Source of the DNA: Bacteroidales bacterium
GTDB taxonomy: Bacteria; Bacteroidota; Bacteroidia; Bacteroidales; P3
Assembly (NCBI GenBank): GCA_017561155.1
Contig: JAFZDP010000006.1
Span: forward strand, 1 to 64,000
Direction of reading: 5' to 3'
Length of the DNA stretch: 64,000 nt
Made by a program: the position numbers and the translations under genes. Numbering within the stretch: position 1 is the first letter of the stretch; each line of letters begins with the position of its first letter. Shown here in pieces: positions 43,470 through 49,370 of the stretch. The notes beneath the pieces were generated by a model. That model had not been told where the DNA came from, made no database searches, and saw only the letters and a program-made list of their open reading frames with translations.

Positions 43470-43825
43470 AACTTTCTATTATCTGTCTTGTGTTTCTATA
43501 TCCCACTCTAACCTAATAGACGAATAAATTTGCAAGTATTCTCCCAAATAAAACTATTATATCCTGATTGTTCTTTGTGTTACTCAGCCTAATATATAAA
43601 CTATGGAATTACTGAATAACATATACAAAGTAACGAAAATTTCTTTATATACACAAATTATATAATACTTCCATTTTTGAAAAAGAAAGCCTAATCGTAT
43701 AAAATGAAATAGGATATTGTACAAAAAGCATCGAATAATAATTGTTCCTTACAATATCATTATTGCACAATAGTAGCAATTCCGTTGCAACACTATTTCA
43801 ATGACACTGCTACAGCGCTTATTCT
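43470..43825. other. AT-rich gap, start of accessory region
   Basis: Very AT-rich. I see no gene, terminator or promoter in it apart from the shared leader that begins at 43826. Confidence 0.5.
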
Positions 43826-43997
43826 CACATAAACGAGATTAGTTCTCTTGATAGAATGGGATGGGATTAAGGATAGAGTATAAAATATATTCAGTTTATC
43901 TTGTGTGTGTAAGATTAATTGTTTAATTTTGCAATTCAAAATTTCAAGTAAAATAGTTAATGGTGGGTTCTCTGTTTTGTTTGAAAATGTTAGAGAA
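43826..43997 (+). promoter_or_regulatory. Shared promoter-leader, copy A (upstream of LRR gene)
   Basis: This ~170-bp segment is closely similar to 45948-46115: both start CACATAAACGAGATT, carry a small hairpin (GAGA...TCTC), contain GTTTATCTTGTGT and AAGATTAATTGT, then -33 TTG (43901-43903), 20-base spacer, -7 TAATTTTG (43924-43931), then ATTTCAAGTAAA and GGTTCTCTGTTTTG. The -7 box agrees with a start point near 43938 and a leader of about 60 bases before ATG 43998. Confidence 0.78.
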
Positions 43998-44699
43998 ATG
44001 AATTTAGAAAATAGATTGTTATTGAAAATGAAACAAGAAGAATATTATGAGCTGTCTGTCTCTTCGCTTACAGAAACTACAGGAACATTAATTAATGTTC
44101 ATAGTTTTTTAAAATTACCTTATTATAAAGGATTAGACTACAATCCTACTCCAAATGAATTAATTATTGAAGAAGCTGTAATTGATGATAAAATATATAA
44201 AATTATTGCTATTGAGAAGTCTGCATTTTCACATTGTTTGAATTTAAAGACTTTGCGAATAGGTAAATCTGTTGAAAAAATCGAATGGAATATGTATCGA
44301 TGCGATTCGTTGTCTAATATTTTTGTTGATAAAGAAAATAAAAATTTCTATGATATTGATGGCGTTCTATTTCATAAAAAAGAATTAATTGCATTTCCTC
44401 AAGGTAGAGCAGGAACATATATAATTCCTAATGGAATAAAAAAAATCGGGAAACATGCCTTTAAATCATGCAATATATCAAAAATAATTTTTCCAGAAAC
44501 ACTAGAAGAAATTGGTATTAATGCTTTCTATGGATGCAATAATATTAAAGAATTTCTCTTGCCAAAATCGATAAAAAAAATTCATCCAATTAAAAATCCT
44601 GGTCGAAAAGAGATACCCCAAAAATTTTATTTATATACAGATATAAATAAATCTAATCCTTTAACTATTACAGAAGTAATAAAAATGTTTTCGATATGA
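43998..44699 (+). CDS. BspA-type leucine-rich repeat protein
   Basis: 233 residues from ATG 43998. The longest open frame begins at 43905, which is upstream of the promoter -7 box, so that start is rejected. No signal peptide. From about residue 65 the protein holds BspA/LRR_5 repeats: IIAIEKSAFSHCLNLKTLRIG, GTYIIPNGIKKIGKHAFKSCN, KIIFPETLEEIGINAFYGCNN, IKEFLLPKSIKKI. LRR_5 proteins bind proteins or mediate adhesion; with no export signal this one is probably cytoplasmic. Its stop overlaps the next start (ATGA), so translation of the two is coupled. The gene is distinctly more AT-rich than core genes in the window, suggesting acquisition. Confidence 0.82.
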   Translation: MNLENRLLLKMKQEEYYELSVSSLTETTGTLINVHSFLKLPYYKGLDYNPTPNELIIEEAVIDDKIYKIIAIEKSAFSHCLNLKTLRIGKSVEKIEWNMYRCDSLSNIFVDKENKNFYDIDGVLFHKKELIAFPQGRAGTYIIPNGIKKIGKHAFKSCNISKIIFPETLEEIGINAFYGCNNIKEFLLPKSIKKIHPIKNPGRKEIPQKFYLYTDINKSNPLTITEVIKMFSI

Positions 44700-45622
44700 T
44701 TATAGATACAATGTCAAAATATGAGGTAATGAAATATCTTCGAAAAGAATTTGACGAAGAAATATTACCTTATTACAATAAAAGAATATTACCTCGAATA
44801 AAACCAATATTACAACAACAAGGCAAAAGGGAGAAAAGAACAATTACTCTTGGTTGGGAGACAATAAAAAGTAAAAGTTTAAACACATTTAAAGTTTTAA
44901 AAAGAGGTGATAAAGATCAACATTTTCCATTGTTTGTAGCAGAATTTTGGTGGAATAACAAATTATGTTTCGCATATTTTGCTCCTGAATGTAGTGTTAT
45001 TGTTTATCAATCTCATTGTTTACAGAGATATGCTGAACGCATTATTAAACAAAATATTGATGTAAAAGTAGTTTTTTACAATCATATTATAAAACAACAA
45101 GATTGTGCATATAGAATTGTTCTACCTACAAAAACGCATAAATATAGTCATTATTTTGGTGTTGCTAAAGCTTTATTTTTAGGCGACTTTGACGAAGAGC
45201 ATTGCAAAGATAATTTTGTTTGGTTAAATACTTGTATTTCATATAATGATGCTAAATATTCTCAATATCAAATTATGAAATCTCTTAATGAATTGCAATG
45301 TTTTCGTGAAAATGAGAACTGTGATTTTTCAAATCCTATGAACAAAAAGTTTTTAGAAGAGTATTTGAAAAAGTACAGGAACGAAAAAAACAAGCTGGAT
45401 GCAGTAAGCAAATTCTTAATTCAATACTACTTGCTTTTGCAGTTACATTTAAGTTTTAATTTTACATTTACAGAAGTATATAGGGAAGAAATTGATAGTA
45501 AATTAGATTATTTAAAATTTTTCCTATCAAAACTCGATATAGATATAAATTTACTTTCTCCTTTTAGTGGAATTTATAGAATTGCAGAAGAGGGGGAGAT
45601 TGACTATATTGAATCACGATAA
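44696..45622 (+). CDS. Protein of unknown function, coupled to the LRR gene
   Basis: 308 residues; ATG 44711 (MSKYEVMKYL) is an alternative start. No signal peptide, no membrane segment. A central motif SHCLQRYAERI (about residues 108-118) of the H-x3-RYxxR type and an aromatic-rich core (FVAEFWWNNKLCFAYFAPECS) stand out; the C-terminal third is helical. I do not recognise a family. The basic N-terminus (RILPRIKPILQQQGKREKRTITLGW) could bind nucleic acid. Very AT-rich, with a four-base overlap with the LRR gene, so both act together. An antagonist-partner pair (LRR as immunity or binder, this as effector) is one possibility, without direct evidence. A terminator follows at 45709-45747. Confidence 0.7.
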   Translation: MIIDTMSKYEVMKYLRKEFDEEILPYYNKRILPRIKPILQQQGKREKRTITLGWETIKSKSLNTFKVLKRGDKDQHFPLFVAEFWWNNKLCFAYFAPECSVIVYQSHCLQRYAERIIKQNIDVKVVFYNHIIKQQDCAYRIVLPTKTHKYSHYFGVAKALFLGDFDEEHCKDNFVWLNTCISYNDAKYSQYQIMKSLNELQCFRENENCDFSNPMNKKFLEEYLKKYRNEKNKLDAVSKFLIQYYLLLQLHLSFNFTFTEVYREEIDSKLDYLKFFLSKLDIDINLLSPFSGIYRIAEEGEIDYIESR

Positions 45623-45690
45623 TTAGAAATATCTAAAAAAACGTTGGATGAATTAATCTAAAGCGTATGTCTTACATTGAAAAAACTTTT

Positions 45691-45782
45691 CCACGCAACT
45701 TACACTTCAAAAGTGCCATACTCTAGACCTTAAAGTATGGCACTTTTATGTTGAAACCCGCAGGGTTTTGATGCCTAAGTGT
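45691..45782. repeat. Hairpin repeat, family C, copy 1 (also terminator)
   Basis: Starts CCACGCAACTTAC, then AAAAGTGCCATAC (45709-45721) pairs exactly with GTATGGCACTTTT (45735-45747), then AAACCC/GGGTTT (45754-45768) and CCTAAGTGTGG. The same order of words recurs at 47255-47380 and partly at 49018-49105. The first hairpin ends in TTTTATG and probably ends the upstream transcript. Confidence 0.8.
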
Positions 45783-45851
45783 GGTAGGTTTATAGTACAA
45801 ATCAAATAAAAATCCGAGAGAAGATATTTTATTTATTGGGAAAAGATATGT

Positions 45852-45945
45852 GCGTAACGACCTTACGGCAATAGCGTAACGCCATAACGGCAGTAGCGTA
45901 ACGCCGTAACGGCAATGGCGTAACGACCTTACGCCAACTTTTCTT
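45852..45945. repeat. CGTAACG-word array, family A, copy 2
   Basis: CGTAACG occurs repeatedly here along with CCTTACGG, GCAATAGCGTAACGCC, GCAGTAGCGTAACGCCGTAACGG and GCAATGGCGTAACG. The words are the same as in the palindromic block at 1097-1203, with CGTTACG reverse forms, so this is a second copy of that dispersed element. It lies directly before the shared promoter-leader copy B. Confidence 0.75.
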
Positions 45946-45947
45946 CC

Positions 45948-46148
45948 CACATAAACGAGATTGTTTTCTCGATAATTTGAAATGGAGGTAAGGGAAAATA
46001 AGAAATATATTCCGTTTATCTTGTGTATATAAGATTAATTGTGTACTTTTGCAGATTGAAATTTCAAGTGAAGCAGTAAAGGTAGGTTCTCTGTTTTGCT
46101 TGAAAATAATGAATTTCCAGAACCTATAGGAAAAAAATCTAAACAATA
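45948..46148 (+). promoter_or_regulatory. Shared promoter-leader, copy B (upstream of repeat lipoprotein)
   Basis: Homologous to 43826-43997. -33 TTG (46021-46023), 20-base spacer, -7 TACTTTTG (46044-46051), then ATTTCAAGTGAA and GGTTCTCTGTTTTG. Where copy A continues into the LRR gene (ATGAATTTAGAAAATAG), copy B has ATGAATTTCCAGAACCTATAG, a seven-codon frame closed by TAG, after which the lipoprotein gene begins at 46149. The small frame looks like a truncated remnant of an LRR-type start. Confidence 0.75.
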
Positions 46149-47177
46149 ATGAAACGAAGAATTCTATTTACCGCATTGGTGTCACTGCTTCTTATTGCTT
46201 CGTGTGGTGTAAAGAAGACTCATGATACAGCTCCTGAAAGACAAGGTTATGAAGAAAGGGAACTAGGTAACCTATATGGCGATGTTGATAGTGTAACAAT
46301 TATCAAATATAAATTGACCGACAAATTCGGCGAGCTAGTAATAGATGGAATAATGAATGAAGATGTTTATAAATTCAATTTGCGAGGAGATGCCGCAGAG
46401 CACATTAGAAGATACAAATGCGACGGCTCGTTGAATTTTAAAAGGCTCTACAAATACGACTCGCAAGGTAATATGATTGAATGTATTAGCTACAATAACG
46501 ACGGCTCGTTGAATAGTAAAAGTCTCCGCAAATACGACTCAAAAGGTAATATGATTGAGAGTGCTTACTACAACGGCGACGGCTCGTTGAGTTCGAAAGG
46601 ACTCTACAAATACGACTCGCAAGGTAATGAGATTGAGGGAGCTAGATACGAGGGTAATGGTGCGTTGAGGAGTAAACTCCTCTACAAATACGACTCGCAA
46701 GGTAATAAGATTGAGTGGACTAGTTACAATGGCGACGGCTCGTTGGATTATAAATGGCTCAATAAGTACGACTCTCAAGGTAATGAGATTGAGAATGCTT
46801 GGTACGGGGGTAACGGTGCGTTGAGGAGTAAACTCCTCTACAAATACGACTCGCAAGGTAATAAGATTGAGAGTGCTTACTACAACGGCGACGGCTCGTT
46901 GAGGAGGAAACACCTCAGCAAATACGACTCGCAAGGTAATATGATTGAGAGCACTAGCTACAAGGGTGACGGCTCGCTAGATAGTAAAAGTCTCTACAAA
47001 TACGACTCGCAAGGTAATGAGATTGAGCTTGCTGAGTACGACAGCAATGGCTCGTTGAGTTCGAAAGAACTCTACAAATACGACTCTCAAGGTAATATGA
47101 TTGAGAAGGTTAAGTATGAGGGTGAAATAATGAAGCCTGTTTATAAGACAGAGCGAGTTATTGTTTATCGCAAATAA
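46149..47177 (+). CDS. Repeat lipoprotein with ten YDSQGN-type (RHS/YD-like) repeats
   Basis: 342 residues. The signal MKRRILFTALVSLLLIASCG ends in a lipobox (IASC, Cys at about 19). Residues ~75-325 consist of 26-residue repeats with consensus LYKYDSQGNxIExxxYxxDGSLxxK; nine are spaced exactly 78 bp apart (their TACGAC words at 46455, 46533, 46611, 46689, 46767, 46845, 46923, 47001 and 47079), and a weaker one precedes them. The pattern Y-x-YDxxGN resembles YD/RHS-type strands in which each unit adds beta strands. Envelope-exposed; binding or scaffold function is likely but unproven. Unlike RHS toxins it lacks a toxin end domain. Repeat number may vary between strains. A terminator follows at 47185-47223. 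Confidence 0.85.
   Translation: MKRRILFTALVSLLLIASCGVKKTHDTAPERQGYEERELGNLYGDVDSVTIIKYKLTDKFGELVIDGIMNEDVYKFNLRGDAAEHIRRYKCDGSLNFKRLYKYDSQGNMIECISYNNDGSLNSKSLRKYDSKGNMIESAYYNGDGSLSSKGLYKYDSQGNEIEGARYEGNGALRSKLLYKYDSQGNKIEWTSYNGDGSLDYKWLNKYDSQGNEIENAWYGGNGALRSKLLYKYDSQGNKIESAYYNGDGSLRRKHLSKYDSQGNMIESTSYKGDGSLDSKSLYKYDSQGNEIELAEYDSNGSLSSKELYKYDSQGNMIEKVKYEGEIMKPVYKTERVIVYRK
46377..47125 (+). repeat. Coding tandem repeat, period 78 bp, about ten units
   Basis: Exact 78-bp phase for nine units within the repeat lipoprotein gene. The stretch around 46660-46703 is nearly identical to that around 46816-46863 (156 bp, two units apart), evidence of in-frame expansion by unequal recombination. Confidence 0.9.
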
Positions 47178-47184
47178 ATCCAGC

Positions 47185-47223
47185 AAAATAATGTGCAACT
47201 TTCGGGTTTCACATTATTTTTTT
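47185..47223 (+). terminator. Hairpin terminator after the repeat lipoprotein gene
   Basis: AAAATAATGTG (47185-47195) pairs exactly with CACATTATTTT (47210-47220) and is followed by TTT. Confidence 0.82.
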
Positions 47224-47254
47224 ACCAACTGAGTATCTTGTAATAAGAAAGTTT

Positions 47255-47380
47255 CCACGCAACTTACGTATCAAAACTCTCATACTTACGACCCAAAACT
47301 ATGGCACTTTTGATTCAAAACTCCCATAGTTACGACCCGTAAACCGCATGGTTTTGCAGCGTAAGCGTGGGAGTTTTTAT
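47255..47380. repeat. Hairpin repeat, family C, copy 2
   Basis: CCACGCAACTTAC, then several CAAAACTCTCATAC / CAAAACTATGGCACTTTTG / CAAAACTCCCATAG words, ending GCGTGGGAGTTTTTA. Bases 47315-47358 (44 bp) are identical to 49034-49077. AAAACTCCCA (47317-47326) can pair with TGGGAGTTTT (47369-47378), which would act as a minus-strand terminator for the gene ending at 47382. Confidence 0.82.
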
Positions 47381-47381
47381 G

Positions 47382-48776
47382 CTATTTCCTAACTTCCCAA
47401 TATCCACCTTTGTCTGCACCTACGCGTTCTATCAATCCTAGTTCTTTCAATCGTTCCAAATTATACTTTATACCATGTTCTGTAGCACTCTTGATATTTT
47501 CTGTAAGTTCTTTGCGCGAAGCTTGTGGATTTTTCTGCAAGTATTGCAGTATATCTCCTTGTATTTTAGTAAGTTTAACACCGGTTTTCTGGGTAGTTTT
47601 CTGGGTAGTTTTCTGGGTAGTTTTCTGGGTAGTTTTCTGGGTAGTTTTCTTATCTAAATCAATCTTTTTAAATTTGAAAATTGTCCATAATCCACTGCCA
47701 TCATATTCTATTTTAGGTTCAGGACATCCTTCTTTTTTACATGCCAAAATCATTCTTTCAATACCTCTTCCCCATGCTTCTATTTCTCCTGCTCTAAAAA
47801 ATACATTTGCAATATCAGGATTATATGGACGGCTACGATGTTTGCCTAGTAGGTTTTTGATAGTCCATTCATCTGGCAATGTTCCGCAATTCCATATTTC
47901 TAATTTATCATCATAAACTCCAATTTGGATAGGAGTTAGTGATTCGTAAGATTTATGAACAATTGCATTCAATAATGCTTCTCGTAGAGCTTCTAGTGGT
48001 ATTGGCAATGTTTCAATGCGTTGTATCCCTTCGTAAGTAATCAGTGCTTTAAGATATTTGGTTGTAAGAAGATCTATTGTTGCTTTTACTTGATGAAAAA
48101 GATTGCCATGTATTTCGTCTTGATATATTAGATCGGCATCTTCTTTGAAATATCCAATTTTGATATATGCACCTGTAATAAATTTCTCAGGATCGTTATA
48201 AAATATCAATACTGCAGCTCTCTTTAGGGCATTATCTTCTGTAAGTCTCAATTTATCTAATAATCCTTTATTGTCATCTTGTAAGTCTGTTGGATCTATT
48301 CGACCACTTCGTTTTGCATACTTTCGAAATGTAATAATCGCTTCATTGTCTAGATCTTCCACTTTTATATGGGGTATCGTAACTCCATCCCAACTACGGC
48401 CTTGTCTTTTTAGCATAAACCGATCTAGTGCAATACCTTTTAATTCTTGATTTGTTGCACCACTACGCTGAAAATAATGTCCTCTATAATTAATAGGATA
48501 TGGATAACTATTTATTACTATTTCAATATACTGCTTGTCTCCTTTTTCTTTCAAATTTACTTCAACCAAAATACCTAATAAATCTCTTACTTTATTTGGT
48601 ATATCCTCCATTAGTTTTTTAGGATTCTCTACTCCACAAATATCACCATTATCAGATATTCCGACATAAAGCACACCTCCTTGTGCATTAGCAAAACCAC
48701 ATATCCATTTCAGGTAGTCATCTTGCCAACGTTCTTTGAATTCTACATTATTAGATTCTATTTTTATTAAGTCCAT
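47382..48776 (-). CDS. AlbA_2/Schlafen-type DNA-binding protein with GHKL-like domain and winged helix
   Basis: 464 residues, cytoplasmic. The N-terminal AlbA_2 domain is clear (ESNNVEFKERW, KWICGFANAQGGVLYVGISDNGDICGV). The middle is a HATPase_c_4-type domain (EALREALLNAIVHKSYE; DKLEIWNCGTLP; IANVFFRAGEIEAWGRGIERM), common in regulator-like proteins of this family. A linker of repeated KTTQ (residues ~380-402) is followed by a C-terminal winged-helix (IQGDILQYLQKNPQASRKELTENI). Such proteins are widespread in Bacteroidetes and are thought to act as transcriptional regulators or defence-linked nucleic-acid binders; the target is unknown. It is flanked by family C repeats on both sides. A -7 box TATCTTTG (plus 48896-48903) may be its promoter. 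Confidence 0.88.
   Translation of the reverse strand: MDLIKIESNNVEFKERWQDDYLKWICGFANAQGGVLYVGISDNGDICGVENPKKLMEDIPNKVRDLLGILVEVNLKEKGDKQYIEIVINSYPYPINYRGHYFQRSGATNQELKGIALDRFMLKRQGRSWDGVTIPHIKVEDLDNEAIITFRKYAKRSGRIDPTDLQDDNKGLLDKLRLTEDNALKRAAVLIFYNDPEKFITGAYIKIGYFKEDADLIYQDEIHGNLFHQVKATIDLLTTKYLKALITYEGIQRIETLPIPLEALREALLNAIVHKSYESLTPIQIGVYDDKLEIWNCGTLPDEWTIKNLLGKHRSRPYNPDIANVFFRAGEIEAWGRGIERMILACKKEGCPEPKIEYDGSGLWTIFKFKKIDLDKKTTQKTTQKTTQKTTQKTTQKTGVKLTKIQGDILQYLQKNPQASRKELTENIKSATEHGIKYNLERLKELGLIERVGADKGGYWEVRK
47585..47650. repeat. 12-bp tandem repeat inside the AlbA_2 gene
   Basis: TTTTCTGGGTAG repeats at 47585, 47597, 47609, 47621 and 47633, with a further half unit. Read on the minus strand it codes for KTTQ units. 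Because the unit is a multiple of three, gain or loss of copies keeps the frame. Confidence 0.9.
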
Positions 48777-48895
48777 ATTTCATTACTATATTCGATACAC
48801 CAAATTATATATACACAAATATATTGATTTTAGGAAAGTTCTTTTATCTGTAAATAAAGTATTTATACATACTAAGAGAACCATATACTTACGTG

Positions 48896-48903
48896 CAAAG
48901 ATA
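48896..48903 (-). promoter_or_regulatory. Possible -7 box for the AlbA_2 gene
   Basis: CAAAGATA on the plus strand reads TATCTTTG on the minus strand, 119 bases before ATG 48776. No -33 TTTG at the right distance. Confidence 0.5.
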
Positions 48904-49017
48904 AGCATATTTTTCAAATAATGGTATCTATAATGGAAGTTTTTTTCTAACCACATCAAGTCGCATTTCTAAACTACGTGATTCAGCTTTTAAAACTACC
49001 ATATATAGGGGTTGTAA

Positions 49018-49105
49018 CTATGGCACTTACGCCTCAAAACTCCCATAGTTACGACCCGTAAACCGCATGGTTTTGCATCGTAAGTTGCATGGTTTTATTT
49101 TTAAG
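49018..49105. repeat. Hairpin repeat, family C, copy 3
   Basis: Bases 49034-49077 are identical to 47315-47358 in the same orientation; around them TATGGCACTT and GCATGGTTTTAT words continue the family C vocabulary. Copies 2 and 3 thus form direct repeats on either side of the AlbA_2 gene. Confidence 0.82.
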
Positions 49106-49313
49106 GTTGGGGATATAGGAAAATTGATGGTATATCATCGTTGTCGTCATACCCGGGTATAAATCCGTTGACAGTATACTGCCAAAAAGATGAAACCCGG
49201 GTTTTGTAAAAACATACTCCCAATTGATGGCAAAATTATATCACGAGGGAAATTTTACTACATCGGGAGGAAAATAAATTTACATCACGAGGAAATTTCA
49301 CCTACATCGCGAT

Positions 49314-49349
49314 AAAAAATAAGGGCAATCCCGTAGAGATTGCCCTTAT
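49314..49349 (-). terminator. Minus-strand terminator after the GH92 gene
   Basis: AAGGGCAATC (49321-49330) pairs exactly with GATTGCCCTT (49338-49347), loop CCGTAGA, with a run of A at 49314-49320 that gives T on the minus strand. The GH92 stop is at 49371. Confidence 0.85.
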
Positions 49350-49370
49350 ATGTAAACAACTGATTATATG

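Larger units (their letters stand above)
48777..49370. other. Gene-free stretch with repeats and terminator
   Basis: Holds the -7 box at 48896-48903, the third family C repeat at 49018-49105, two ACCCGGGT-type palindromes near 49151 and 49194, an AT-rich set of words repeating TCACGAGG / ACATCGCGAT between 49238 and 49310, and the terminator at 49314-49349. No gene recognised. Confidence 0.55.

Noticed and set aside
43905..43997. Longer start of the LRR gene
   Set aside because: The start codon lies upstream of the promoter -7 box, and the extension matches the non-coding leader that is also found at 45948-46115.
43470..49370. Integrative element or prophage
   Set aside because: Accessory genes and repeats are present, but no integrase, transposase, tRNA target site or phage structural gene was found.
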